From assembly GCA_016713365.1 (NCBI GenBank), contig JADJPG010000083.1, positions 1 through 33,642 of the forward strand: 33,642 nucleotides of DNA. The letters are read 5' to 3'. The notes beneath the pieces are model-generated. The model was not told the DNA's origin, ran no database searches, and worked only from the letters and a program-made list of their open reading frames with translations. Below, piece by piece: positions 7,803 to 16,647 of the stretch. The position numbers and the translations under genes were made by a program. Each line of letters begins with the position of its first letter. Within the stretch, counting starts at the first letter, position 1. The stretch comes from Verrucomicrobiota bacterium (GTDB taxonomy: Bacteria; Verrucomicrobiota; Verrucomicrobiia; Limisphaerales; JADJPG01).

Positions 7803-8945
7803 GTGAACACCTCCTATCGTTGCTGGGCGGAAGTTGATCTGGATGCGCTGCGCGGCAACCTCGCGTGGATTCGTCATCGCGTTGGTCCCAAGGTGAAGAT
7901 CCTCACCGTCGTGAAGGCCGACGCATATGGTCACGGATTGAAACAGATCGCTGCGCTGCTGATGCAAAGCGGCACGGATATCTTCGGCGTCGCGAATCTC
8001 GCCGAAGCATCGGCCATCCGCCGGGTCGGCAAAGGCTGGCCCGTGCTCATGCTCGGCGCGCTGCTTCCGGACGAAATGGAAACCGCCGTGAAGGATCACG
8101 TCCGCGCGACAATTTCCTCGCTCGACGAAGCGACCGCTCTCAGCCGGGTTGCGACACGTCTGCAAAAGATCGCGTCTGTTCACGTGAAGGTGGATACCGG
8201 CATGGGCCGTCTGGGGGCGCGCCCGAAAGACGCGCTGGAACTCATCCGGTCCACCGCGCAGCTGCCGGGGTTGGCCATCGACGGACTCTACACTCACTAC
8301 GCCTCCGCCGAGGACGACGCGGCGTTTTCCAAGGCTCAGGCAGAGGGTTTTGAAGGCGTGATTAACGCAGTGACGAAGGCTGGCATTCAGATTCCGCTCA
8401 TTCACGCCAACAACAGCGCGGCGTTGCTGCATCAGCCGGAAACGACGTTCAACCTCGTCCGACCTGGCTTGCTCGTTTACGGCATCTTGCCGGAGGGCCA
8501 GCGAGCCGATGTCGCCGCGCTGCGGAAGTTTTTCCATCCCGCGCTCTCGTGGAAATGCCGCGTGGGATTTGTGAAGGAGATTCGGAAGGGCGATTCGCTG
8601 AGCTACGGACGTACGTTCGTTGCGCCCCGCAAGATGAAGGTGGCCACACTGACCGCTGGCTACGGCGACGGTTATCTGCGCGCTGGCAGCAATCGCGCGG
8701 AGGTATTGATTCAAGGCCGACGCTGCAAAGTCCTGGGCCGGGTGACGATGGATCAAACGCTGGTCGACGTCACCAAACTGGACAACGTCGCCGCAGGCGA
8801 GGAGGCGGTGCTCATCGGCAGCCAGCACGGCGAGACAATCAGCGCCGCTGAATTGGCGCAGTGGTGCGGGACCATCCCGTGGGAGATTCTCACTGCGATC
8901 ACTTACCGCGTGCCGCGGCTTTACCGCGGGAGTCAGGCATCCTGA
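7803..8945 (+). CDS. alr: Alanine racemase
   Basis: PLP-dependent enzyme that interconverts L- and D-alanine for peptidoglycan. It has 380 residues from GTG 7803. The lysine that binds PLP is Lys38 in ILTVVKADAYGHG. The second catalytic base is the Tyr at about residue 268 in SLSYGRTFVA. VKVDTGMGRLG, HANNSAAL and VTMDQTLVDVT are also typical, so both the TIM barrel and the C-terminal beta domain are complete. It is the last gene of the operon. Its final 13 bases overlap the end of the convergent dedA-type gene. Confidence 0.96.
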   Translation: MNTSYRCWAEVDLDALRGNLAWIRHRVGPKVKILTVVKADAYGHGLKQIAALLMQSGTDIFGVANLAEASAIRRVGKGWPVLMLGALLPDEMETAVKDHVRATISSLDEATALSRVATRLQKIASVHVKVDTGMGRLGARPKDALELIRSTAQLPGLAIDGLYTHYASAEDDAAFSKAQAEGFEGVINAVTKAGIQIPLIHANNSAALLHQPETTFNLVRPGLLVYGILPEGQRADVAALRKFFHPALSWKCRVGFVKEIRKGDSLSYGRTFVAPRKMKVATLTAGYGDGYLRAGSNRAEVLIQGRRCKVLGRVTMDQTLVDVTKLDNVAAGEEAVLIGSQHGETISAAELAQWCGTIPWEILTAITYRVPRLYRGSQAS

Positions 8946-9591
8946 CGCGGCTGGCTGCGCAGCTTGCGCCATTCCCGGTAGAACTCGATGACGGCCGGAA
9001 GAATGGAGACGAAGATGATGCCCAGAATCACCAGCGAGAAATTCTTCTTCACTATGGGCATGTTCGCAAGAAATAGCCCGCAGGAGTAAGCAACCCCACC
9101 CAGAGCAGCGCGCCGACGACATTGAACATCATGAAGCGCGAGTAAGTCATTGCGCCAATGCCCGCGACGAACGGCGCAAACGTCCGGACGATGGGAACAA
9201 AGCGCGCGATGATGATCGTCTTGCCGCCGTAGCGTTCGAAGAACTCGTGAGTCTTGTCGATGTGCTTCTGCTTGATGAGCCGGGGAAACTTCTTAATCAA
9301 TTTGTGCCCGGCGTATTTGCCGATCGAGTAGTTCACCGAGTCACCCAGAATCGCCGCCACCAAGAGCAATCCCATCACAAGCCACAAGTCGAGCTTGCCA
9401 TTGGCCGCAATGGCGCCGACCGCGAACAGCAGCGAATCTCCAGGAAGGAACGGCGTGACCACCAGTCCCGTTTCGCAGAAAACGATGATGAACAGGATCG
9501 CGTAAACCCACGCCCCGTACTCCGCAACGAGGCCGTCCAGATGCGTATTCAGATGCAGGACGATATCGAGCAACTTCTTCAACGTTTCCAT
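8933..9591 (-). pseudogene. DedA-family membrane protein, frameshifted near the 3' end
   Basis: SNARE-associated/DedA (YqjA/YngC-type) membrane protein, a family linked to envelope homeostasis and lipid flipping. The start METLKKLLDIVLHL, the motif FCETGLVVTPFLPGDSLLF, and RFVPIVRTFAPFVAGIGAM are classic. As read, the frame stops at 9052 after GYFLRTCP. One base lost in the stretch 9064-9072 explains this: the next frame continues ANMPIVKKNFSLVILGIIFV, then LPAVIEF, and ends at 8933, giving the usual length of about 219 residues. The loss removes the last membrane helix. The corrected 3' end overlaps the convergent alr gene by 13 bases. Confidence 0.88.
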
Positions 9592-10108
9592 GCCGCGGGA
9601 AGCTAGGTAGGTGGCAACGCCAAGACGAGAAAAAATTCCAGGCTGAGGTAAGTGAGTTTACACCCCGGCCGGGACGGATGTAATGGAAGGTCACTTCATG
9701 CGTCGCATCCGCGAAAGCGCTCGCGGCAAATTCCTCGTCCTGAAGCAAGTCAGCGCGATCCAGTTCCAAGTCAGCCTCCGCGAAACGGAATGTTCGCGAC
9801 CACCGTCGACTCACTGCTCAAAAGCGCAGACCTGTGACATTAATTGCCTGATGTGGGCAATTCTCGCCCGCAATCCGGCACCACGCGGAGCGGAATCAGT
9901 CAAAACCTCCAGCAAAAGAGCCAATTCAGCTGGTGGCATCGGCTTTGCTTAGAAGAGCGGCATGAAGCTAATGCAGAATCCTCACAACTGGATTTGCGCA
10001 TTATTGCACACCGCTGGCCCTATCATAGGGCAGGCAAAAAGTCCCACCATCATCCTACCCTTACGCACTGAACCTTCGGTTTAGTGTCCTGCTGGAATTG
10101 AGTTGTTG
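9592..10108. other. Gene-free stretch between dedA-type gene and ppk
   Basis: About 520 bases with no frame that resembles a protein. The first part (9592-9840) shows nothing clear. From 9842 onward there are several short hairpins: AATTGCC/GGCAATT (9842-9862), GCCCTA-tca-TAGGGC at about 10016-10031, and an 8-bp stem ACTGAACC-ttc-GGTTTAGT at about 10066-10084. A strong terminator-like hairpin follows at 10109. A plus-strand structured RNA is possible, and the 3' part is listed separately. Confidence 0.5.
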
Positions 10109-10140
10109 ACCGGCGGATTGCGCGAGCAATCCGCCGGTTT
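10015..10140 (+). ncRNA. Candidate structured small RNA (low confidence)
   Basis: Three helices lie in a row: a 6-bp hairpin GCCCTA-tca-TAGGGC, then a helix GCAGG...CCTGC enclosing the 8-bp stem ACTGAACC/GGTTTAGT, then the 13-bp GNRA-capped hairpin at 10109-10138 followed by a T-rich plus-strand tail. It does not resemble tmRNA, 6S, SRP or RNase P RNA. It could equally be the 3' untranslated region of ppk read from the other strand plus chance pairing. No convincing promoter was found. Confidence 0.25.
10109..10138. terminator. Strong hairpin terminator after ppk (possibly bidirectional)
   Basis: A perfect 13-bp stem, ACCGGCGGATTGC with GCAATCCGCCGGT, capped by GCGA, a GNRA tetraloop. It lies 27 bases past the ppk stop. 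The plus-strand side is followed by TTTCCTCTTTCT, which is richer in T than the minus-strand side, so it would serve best for a plus-strand transcript. It can still end or stabilise the ppk message. Confidence 0.75.
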
Positions 10141-10165
10141 CCTCTTTCTACCGAGAATGATCCGC

Positions 10166-12343
10166 CTATTCGGCAGTATATTTACCTGGCCTCTTCTCCG
10201 CCGGCGCCGAGACCAGCTTCATCTGGGGAAATTGAGTTTTGCGCGAGGAACGTTTCTGCGCCGGCTTTCCCTCGGCCAACGCCCGCGCGATAAACTCCGA
10301 CTGACAGCGCACTCCGCCTTTGCCCGAGCGATCCCGGTGGTATGATCCGTCTCCCGACATCACATACGCCTTCACCGTGTCGTTCATGGTGGTCCCCAGC
10401 ACCTCGGTCATCAGTCGTTCGCGCAGCACACCGTCCTCAATTGGGAATGCCACCTCGATGCGCCGGAAGAAATTTCGCGGCATCCAGTCCGCGCTCGCCA
10501 CAAACACCTCTGGCCGGCAGGCGTTCTCGAAGTAGTAAACGCGGCTGTGCTCCAGAAACCGATCCACGATGCTGCGAACGGTAATGTTCTCGCTGAGGTC
10601 GGGAACACCCGGACGCAAACAACAGATGCCGCGCACGATCAGCTCCACCTTCACTCCAGCCTGCGAGGCTCGATACAGGGCTTCAATCGTCCGCTCGTCC
10701 ACCAGCGAGTTGAGCTTGGCGACGATGCGCGCCGGCAGATGATTCTTCGCGTTTTGGGTTTCGCGTTCAATGTGAGTCAGCACACGCGCGTGGAGCTCAA
10801 ACGGCGCCACCACGAGCTTGCGCAACCCCTGGAACTGGCAGATCCCCGTCAGCAAGTTGAACAAGTTGGTCGCGTCCTCGCCGAAATCCGGACGAGCCGT
10901 CAGCAAACCAATGTCCGTGTACAGCCTCGCGGTGTGCGGATTGTAATTGCCCGTTCCGAGATGGAGGTAGCGGCGGATTCCGTCGTCGTCTCGGCGAACG
11001 ACAAGGCACATCTTCGCGTGAATCTTGTAGCCGACGAGTCCATACACCACGTGCACACCCGCCTCCTCCAGTTGCCGCGCCCAAAGAATGTTGTTCGCCT
11101 CGTCGAACCGCGCGCGCAGCTCGACCACCGCCGTGACCTGTTTGCCATTCTTCACCGCGTTCATCAACGCCCCGACAATCTGGGTATCACCTCCGGTTCG
11201 ATACATCGTCTGTTTGATGGCCAGAACCCGCGGATCCTCCGAAGCCTTCACCAGAAAATCTACGACCGAACTAAAGCTGTCGTAGGGATGATGCATCAGC
11301 ACATCGCGCTCGCGAATGATGGCAAACAAGTCCGGCTGTTCCTTGAGAATCGGCGTCACCGGCGCCACGAACGGCGGATCGCGCAGCTCGGGGGAATGAT
11401 CGCCTTCGTACACGGCCATCAATCGCGGCGGATTCAACGGACCGTCGATGACGTAAAGATCGTCCTCGCTTAGGCGGAACGTGCTCAACAACGCGCTCCG
11501 GATCGGCTGCGGGCAATCGATCTCCACTTCCAACCGCACGGCGTCGCCCTTGCGCCGGTTATGCAGCTCGTTTTCGACCGCCTTGAGCAAGTTCGCCACC
11601 TCCTCTTCATCGATGTAAAGCTCGCTGTTGCGCGTAATCCGGAACTGCCAATAGCCAAGAATGGTCGTGCCGGGAAACAAATCGCCGAGGAAATGTCCAA
11701 TCAGCTGCGCCAGGAACACATACTCCCGGCGCTCGTCGTCGCGTGGCAGCTTCACCAACCGTGGCAGAACGCGCGGCACCTGCACCACCGCCATGTGTCG
11801 CAACGGCTGGCCCGCCGTGCTCATCTCCAGCTGGACAATCATGTTCAGCGACTTGTTGAGCAGCTGCGGGAACGGATGGGCCGGATCAATCGCCAGCGGC
11901 GTGAGGACGGGTCGCACCTCCGCCCGATAAAAACTCTCCAGCCACGCTGCGTCAGATTTATCCAGCTCTCCCATCGCGAGGAAACGAATGCCGTGCTTCG
12001 CCAGCGCCGGTCGCAGCTCCTCGCGCCAGCAGCGATATTGATCCTCCACCATTTTGCGCACGCGTTTCTTAACCGCGTGAAACGTTTCCGTAGCAGTCAA
12101 TCCGTCCACGCTGCGTTCGACCACGTCGCTTTCCATCTGCTGTTTGATGCCGGCAACGCGCACCTCAAAAAACTCGTCGAGATTCGAGCTCGCGATGCAG
12201 AAAAACTTCACGCGTTCCAGCAACGGATTCTTCGGCTCCAAGGCTTCCCCGAGCACGCGCTGGTTGAACTCCAGCCAGCTCAGCTCGCGGTTGATAAAAT
12301 GATCCGGCGGAAATTCACCGCCCCCAGCAGCATTCGTTTTCAA
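10166..12343 (-). CDS. ppk1: Polyphosphate kinase (PPK1)
   Basis: Makes and reverses long-chain polyphosphate from ATP at the inner membrane. About 725 residues show all PPK1 parts: N domain beginning FINRELSWLEFNQRVLGEA, IASSNLDEFFEVRVAGIK, and the active-site region VGYKIHAKMCLVVRRD. The histidine of the last stretch corresponds to the autophosphorylated one. HLGTGNYN follows, then the second His in FLEHSRVYYFEN. SADWMPRNFFRRIEVAFP closes the catalytic region, and a Lys/Arg-rich tail follows. The start is uncertain: TTG 12343 gives a family-like N-terminus, while the frame is open to TTG 12388. A TATACT element at 12354-12359 would suit a leaderless start at 12343. It is divergent from the MFS gene, with about 230 bases between. 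Confidence 0.95.
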   Translation of the reverse strand: MKTNAAGGGEFPPDHFINRELSWLEFNQRVLGEALEPKNPLLERVKFFCIASSNLDEFFEVRVAGIKQQMESDVVERSVDGLTATETFHAVKKRVRKMVEDQYRCWREELRPALAKHGIRFLAMGELDKSDAAWLESFYRAEVRPVLTPLAIDPAHPFPQLLNKSLNMIVQLEMSTAGQPLRHMAVVQVPRVLPRLVKLPRDDERREYVFLAQLIGHFLGDLFPGTTILGYWQFRITRNSELYIDEEEVANLLKAVENELHNRRKGDAVRLEVEIDCPQPIRSALLSTFRLSEDDLYVIDGPLNPPRLMAVYEGDHSPELRDPPFVAPVTPILKEQPDLFAIIRERDVLMHHPYDSFSSVVDFLVKASEDPRVLAIKQTMYRTGGDTQIVGALMNAVKNGKQVTAVVELRARFDEANNILWARQLEEAGVHVVYGLVGYKIHAKMCLVVRRDDDGIRRYLHLGTGNYNPHTARLYTDIGLLTARPDFGEDATNLFNLLTGICQFQGLRKLVVAPFELHARVLTHIERETQNAKNHLPARIVAKLNSLVDERTIEALYRASQAGVKVELIVRGICCLRPGVPDLSENITVRSIVDRFLEHSRVYYFENACRPEVFVASADWMPRNFFRRIEVAFPIEDGVLRERLMTEVLGTTMNDTVKAYVMSGDGSYHRDRSGKGGVRCQSEFIARALAEGKPAQKRSSRKTQFPQMKLVSAPAEKRPGKYTAE

Positions 12344-12571
12344 ATTCGTGACGAGTATACCGGTCCAGAGAACCGGGCAAAGTAACAAAGGCGTGACGGA
12401 CCAGCTCGAATCAGCCGAATCCCAGCCAATATGCGCCTATTGTCATCATTCCTTTCATTCGAAATGGCAACCTTCAGTTGCCATCGAACCACCCGTGCCG
12501 GTATTGTCCCCGCCAGCCGCGCGCCAACAAAAACAGGCACCGCCGCGGCACGGGCATTCGATCATCCTCGC

Positions 12572-13867
12572 ATGAACAACTATCCCAAGCCGGTCGCACG
12601 CGACCCGAAATACGAACGCTGGCGCTGGCAGACTTTTGGCATCACCTGGCTCGCCTACGCCGGGTTTTACCTCACGCGAAAAGGATTTTCCGCCGCCAAG
12701 GTCGCCCTCGGGCCGGGAACTGAAGTCGGTCTCAGCAAGGGCCAGATGGCGGCCATCGACACCGCGTACAATGTCGCCTACATGCTCGGGCAATTCATCT
12801 TCGGAGTGGGCGGGGATCGGGTCGGCACACGCCGAGTCATTCTCATTGGCATGTTCCTTTCCATCCTCGCCGGGGCCGCCATGGGCTTCTCCAAGACGGC
12901 GGTGATGTTCGGGATCCTATTCTCGATTCAGGGCCTCGTCCAAGCCACCGGCTGGGGGCCCCTGATGAAGAACGTCAGCTGCTTTTTCTCGCAGCGAGAA
13001 CGCGGACTCGTCCTGGGCCTGTGGTGCACGAATTATTCGCTCGGCGGATTCGTCTCCACAATTTTCGCCGGGCGCATGGGCGAACAATTCGGCTGGCAAT
13101 GGGCCTTCTGGGCACCCGCCGGCGCGCTGATGATCGTCTGGATTCTCTTCCTCCTTTTCCAACGCAACCGGCCGGAAGACGTTGGATTGCCGCCCATCGA
13201 GCAGTATCACGGCGACGTCCCGACACCAGACGCCCAGTCCACTTCGAACTCTACAGACTCCACCGCCCCAGCCGAGCCCACCAAAACCTCCTGGCAGGAA
13301 ATTGTCGGCGTCATCACACATCCCGTCGTGATGATGCTTTGCCTTGTCTACTTTTGCCTCAAACCCGCGCGCTATCTCTTCATGTTCTGGGGCCCGCAGT
13401 ACATGCACGAAAAACTCGGCACCGGAATGGCCGCGTCGGCGTTGGTCGGATCCGCCTTCGAACTCGGAGGACCGCTTGGCGCGCTCGCCGGCGGCTGGGT
13501 TTCCGACAAGTTCTTCGGCTCCCGCCGCATGCCTGTCGCCGTCATCAGCCTGATCAGCCTTGGTATCCTGATCTTCTTTTTCCACAAGCTCCCGGCGGAC
13601 TACTGGATTATTGGCAGCTGTTTCGCCGTGATGGGATTCTTCACCTACGCCGCCGATTCGCTCGTCAACGCCACCGCCGCCGTGGACTTCGGCACCCAAC
13701 GCGGCGCCGCAACCTCCGCCGGCGTCATCAACGGCTGCGGTTCCGCGGGACAAATCCTCGGCGCCGCGTTACCTGGAATCGTTCCCCTCGCGTGGGGCTG
13801 GGACAACATCTTTGCAATCCTATCCGCCGCCACCATTTTCGCGGGCCTCGTGATGATTCCGAAGTGA
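12572..13867 (+). CDS. MFS transporter, organophosphate:phosphate antiporter type (GlpT/UhpC-like)
   Basis: A 431-residue inner-membrane transporter with about 12 hydrophobic segments in two halves and a central hydrophilic loop (around residues 210-245). OPA-family hallmarks are FYLTRKGFSAAK at the first helix, GWGPLMKNVSCFFSQRERG, GLWCTNYSLGG, and a post-helix-6 RNRPEDVGLPPIE. Likely substrates are sugar phosphates, glycerol phosphate or a related sensor role, but the exact one cannot be read. I chose ATG 12572 (MNNYPKPVARDPKYERWRW) because the longer frame from 12431 adds non-family sequence. The C-terminus ends shortly after the last helix (MIPK) and is shorter than in many relatives. Its last 223 bases are antisense to the extended glutamine-synthetase frame. 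Confidence 0.88.
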   Translation: MNNYPKPVARDPKYERWRWQTFGITWLAYAGFYLTRKGFSAAKVALGPGTEVGLSKGQMAAIDTAYNVAYMLGQFIFGVGGDRVGTRRVILIGMFLSILAGAAMGFSKTAVMFGILFSIQGLVQATGWGPLMKNVSCFFSQRERGLVLGLWCTNYSLGGFVSTIFAGRMGEQFGWQWAFWAPAGALMIVWILFLLFQRNRPEDVGLPPIEQYHGDVPTPDAQSTSNSTDSTAPAEPTKTSWQEIVGVITHPVVMMLCLVYFCLKPARYLFMFWGPQYMHEKLGTGMAASALVGSAFELGGPLGALAGGWVSDKFFGSRRMPVAVISLISLGILIFFFHKLPADYWIIGSCFAVMGFFTYAADSLVNATAAVDFGTQRGAATSAGVINGCGSAGQILGAALPGIVPLAWGWDNIFAILSAATIFAGLVMIPK

Positions 13868-15309
13868 GCGCCCCTGAACGAAATGCCTGCCAACCAGGTA
13901 TCGGAAAATTGAATCAGGGTCCAAAGTCCCGGGGTGGCTGCCAACAGGGGAATCACCCATCTCCTTGTCGTTCCCCGCCAACCCGCGCGCTCCCAGTCCG
14001 TCACCGCATCGTTGAACGCCTGCGCTTCGAGCCGCGCCGTGTGCGTGTAGAAATCCACCACCGCATCCCCGAAGGCCGAGCGCGCCAGTTTGCTTGCCGC
14101 GAACAACTCCGCCGCTTCGCCGAGTGACTTCGGCAGCGACTTCAGCTTCGCGTCCACGTAGGCGTTGCCGCGATAATCCTTCCCGCAATCCAGCTTCTCC
14201 TCCACGCCCGCCATGCCCGCAGCCATCATCGCCGCGAAGGCGAGATACGGATTCGCGTCCGCGCCCGGCATCCGGTTCTCAATGCGGAACGAATTCCCAT
14301 GACCCACCACACGGAAGCCGACCGTGCGATTGTCGTGCGACCACGCCATCTTCGTCGGCGCCCAGCTCGCCGACTGGTAACGCTTGTACGAATTGATTGA
14401 CGGCGCGTAACAGTAACAAAGCTCCGGCGAATACTTCATCAAGCCGCCGAGGAAATGCCGGAACAACTGCGAGCCCTCGCCCGCCTTCGCATCCCAAAAC
14501 GCGTTCTTGCCCTCGCGCCAAAGGCTGATGTGAATATGGCAACTGCTGCCCACCTCCGCCGCCCACGGCTTCGGCATGAACGTCACGCACTTGCCGTGCT
14601 GTGTCGCGATTTCCTTCATTCCCTGTTTGAAGACAACGTGCATGTCCGCCATCGGCAACGGCTCGTCATACACGAAATTCACCTCATGCTGGCCGCGACC
14701 CCATTCGCCCTTGCTCGACTCCACGGGAATTCGCGCCTCGGTCATCCAGTTGCGCACGGAGCGGAAGATCGCCTCGTCCTGAGTCGGCTGCATCGTGTGA
14801 TAATCGATGCGGTAATCGCTCGAAGGAATCAGGTTCCGGTAATCCGACTTGAAGGCGTCGTGATACGACTGGTTGAACAGGAAGAACTCCAACTCGCTCG
14901 CCGTGTAGCACGTCAGCTTCTTCTTCGCCATCAACTCCAACTGCCGCCGCAACACCGAACGAGGGGATTCAGCCACCAGCGAACCCTCGTGATGTCGCAG
15001 ATCGCAAATCACCAACGCCGTCGCAGGCTGCCATGGAAGCGCGCGGATCGTGGAATCGTCCGGGCGCATTTCGAAATCGCCGAAGCCCTTCTCCCAGTTC
15101 GCGAGTTGAAAACCATCCTGCGGATCCATCTCCATGTTCACCGTCAGGAGATAATTGCAGCCGTGCGTGCCGTGACCGGCGACATTGTCGGCGAAGAACT
15201 TTCCGGTGAACCGCTTGCCGACGAGCCGCCCGAACACATCCGGGAACACCGTGATGACAGTATCAATCTCGCCCTTGCGGATCTTTGTTTTCAGCGTTTG
15301 CAGGTTCAT
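13645..15309 (-). CDS. Glutamine synthetase family enzyme (gamma-glutamyl ligase), abnormal C-terminus
   Basis: A type I glutamine-synthetase fold enzyme, most like the PuuA/GlnA3-like gamma-glutamyl amine ligases rather than housekeeping GlnA. Conserved parts are FPDVFGRLVGKRF, the metal-site Glu residues in ASELEFFLF and GRGQHEVNF, HIHISLW, DNRTVGFRV, and the substrate motif RIENRMPGADANPYLAFAA. Family proteins end just after AFNDAVTDWERA, at about residue 442. Here the frame continues about 112 codons through the intergenic gap and antisense to the MFS gene, with no homologous character. A one-base shift near 13970 would end the protein at 13953. I read the extension as a frameshift or a small deletion. 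The next genes upstream are an iron-type alcohol dehydrogenase and a PHP phosphatase, so an amine or alcohol catabolic role is possible but unproven. Confidence 0.82.
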   Translation of the reverse strand: MNLQTLKTKIRKGEIDTVITVFPDVFGRLVGKRFTGKFFADNVAGHGTHGCNYLLTVNMEMDPQDGFQLANWEKGFGDFEMRPDDSTIRALPWQPATALVICDLRHHEGSLVAESPRSVLRRQLELMAKKKLTCYTASELEFFLFNQSYHDAFKSDYRNLIPSSDYRIDYHTMQPTQDEAIFRSVRNWMTEARIPVESSKGEWGRGQHEVNFVYDEPLPMADMHVVFKQGMKEIATQHGKCVTFMPKPWAAEVGSSCHIHISLWREGKNAFWDAKAGEGSQLFRHFLGGLMKYSPELCYCYAPSINSYKRYQSASWAPTKMAWSHDNRTVGFRVVGHGNSFRIENRMPGADANPYLAFAAMMAAGMAGVEEKLDCGKDYRGNAYVDAKLKSLPKSLGEAAELFAASKLARSAFGDAVVDFYTHTARLEAQAFNDAVTDWERAGWRGTTRRWVIPLLAATPGLWTLIQFSDTWLAGISFRGAHFGIITRPAKMVAADRIAKMLSQPHARGTIPGNAAPRICPAEPQPLMTPAEVAAPRWVPKSTAAVALTSESAA

Positions 15310-15344
15310 AAATTTTTAAACTTCGGATGGAGACAACGGCTGCA

Positions 15345-15414
15345 AGACACGAATTTCACTAATGCTCACGAACTCAGAATGTCTGCTTCGTGCTAATTCG
15401 TGAAATTCGTGTCT
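15345..15414. repeat. Long inverted repeat (hairpin element) between ADH and GS-family genes
   Basis: AGACACGAATTTCAC at 15345-15359 is repeated exactly in inverse orientation at 15400-15414 (GTGAAATTCGTGTCT). The inner parts (CTAATGCTCACGAA and TTCGTGCTAATTCG) also pair imperfectly, so the whole 70 bases can form one long hairpin. Further copies of the word ATTCGTG lie just after it. It resembles small dispersed hairpin repeats of bacterial intergenic regions. No second full copy is in this window. Confidence 0.7.
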
Positions 15415-15469
15415 GCCCTGTCTGCTTCATCCGCGTGCATTCGTGTCGAGCCGTGGTTGAAAGCTCTTC

Positions 15470-16624
15470 TCACAGCGCCGCCCGATACAGCGCCTTCAAA
15501 TCATCCTTGGTCACCGGCACGGGATTCGTCGCGTGGCAACCGTCGAGGATCGCCTGTTCGGCGAGCGGATCGATGTGCGCCTCCGTCACGCCATAATCGC
15601 GGAGCTTCTGACCCAATCCGACCTCCGCGGTCAACTTCTCGATGAACCCAATCGTGCGCGCGTCCGCCTCTGCATCGCTGGATTTAACGACATCCAGCCC
15701 GCAGGCCACGCCCACGCGGCGGTAGAGTCCGGGCTTGCGTTGGGCGTTGAATTTCATCACCGCCGGCAGGCAGAGCGCGTTGGCCGTGCCGTGATGGAGT
15801 CCGCACAACGTCGAAAGCGGATGCGCCAGCGAATGCGTCGCGCCCAAATCTTTCTGGAACGCAATCGCACCCATCGCAGCCGCCACGAGCATTTTGCCGC
15901 GAGCATCGAGATCGTTGCCGTTACGAACCGCACGCGGCAGCGCCTCGACGATCAGGTGAATTCCTTCGAGCGCAATACCATCACAGAGCGGATGGAAGTT
16001 CGGCGATGTGAACGACTCGATGCAGTGTGTCAAAGCATCGAGACCTGTCGCGGCAGTGAGCTTCGGCGGCAGGCTGCGGGTCAGTTCACCGTCGAGGATG
16101 ACGAGCTTCGCGAGCAGCTCGGGATGAAACAGAACGGCTTTGCGTTTCGTGGCAGTGATCGTCACGACCGAACTGCGACCGACTTCACTGCCTGTGCCGG
16201 CGGTGGTTGGGATGGCAATCAGCGGCGGTAACCCACTCCAGTCGTCCTCGTAACGAAACTCCGCAATCTTCAGGTCGGGCCGTTTGATCAACAACCGCGC
16301 AGCTTTGCCGACATCGAGCGCACTGCCGCCGCCGAAAGCGACCACCGCATCGCACTGGCCAGCGCGATACGCTGCTGCGCTGTCGTGGACATCCGCCTCG
16401 ATGGGATTCGGATGCACGCCGCTGTGCAGAAACCAAGTTTTGCCCTGCTCCGGTGTGCCGAGCGTCTGCTGCAGCTTCTGAAACGCCTCCGTCGCCAACA
16501 AGCCGGGATCGGTGACAACGAGTGGGCGTTTGATGTTGAGCTTCGCGAGACGCGCGGGCAGTTCGCCGAGCGCGCCAGTGCCGGACAGCGTGGTTGTAGG
16601 GAAGGAAAACGAGGAGATGCTCAT
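15470..16624 (-). CDS. Iron-containing (group III) alcohol dehydrogenase
   Basis: A 384-residue NAD(P)-dependent oxidoreductase of the Fe-ADH superfamily. The nucleotide-binding part includes AFGGGSALDVGKAARLL and PTTAGTGSEVGRSSVVT. The metal-binding histidines fall in LDALTHCIESF, GATHSLAHPLS and GLHHGTANALCLP. The length is normal, and the start MSISSFSFPTTTLSG followed by a GxGA-like GALGEL is typical. The substrate cannot be assigned because the family covers primary alcohols, lactaldehyde, 1,3-propanediol and others. It lies 23 bases after the PHP gene on the same strand, with about 160 bases and a hairpin repeat before the GS-family gene. Confidence 0.92.
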   Translation of the reverse strand: MSISSFSFPTTTLSGTGALGELPARLAKLNIKRPLVVTDPGLLATEAFQKLQQTLGTPEQGKTWFLHSGVHPNPIEADVHDSAAAYRAGQCDAVVAFGGGSALDVGKAARLLIKRPDLKIAEFRYEDDWSGLPPLIAIPTTAGTGSEVGRSSVVTITATKRKAVLFHPELLAKLVILDGELTRSLPPKLTAATGLDALTHCIESFTSPNFHPLCDGIALEGIHLIVEALPRAVRNGNDLDARGKMLVAAAMGAIAFQKDLGATHSLAHPLSTLCGLHHGTANALCLPAVMKFNAQRKPGLYRRVGVACGLDVVKSSDAEADARTIGFIEKLTAEVGLGQKLRDYGVTEAHIDPLAEQAILDGCHATNPVPVTKDDLKALYRAAL

Positions 16625-16647
16625 GCGGATTTGAAAATGTTCAGAGC

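Noticed and set aside
7203..9122. 639-codon minus-strand open frame across tsaB and alr
   Set aside because: It lies antisense to two clear genes, its product is rich in Arg/His/Gly with no domain, and such frames are common opposite GC-rich genes with strong codon periodicity.
9652..9815. Minus-strand codons upstream of dedA resembling a protein fragment
   Set aside because: No start or motif of its own; the frame merely runs into the dedA-type gene in another phase.
13201..13300. Break within the MFS gene
   Set aside because: The Ser/Thr/Pro-rich stretch is the normal central loop between the two six-helix halves; the frame is continuous.
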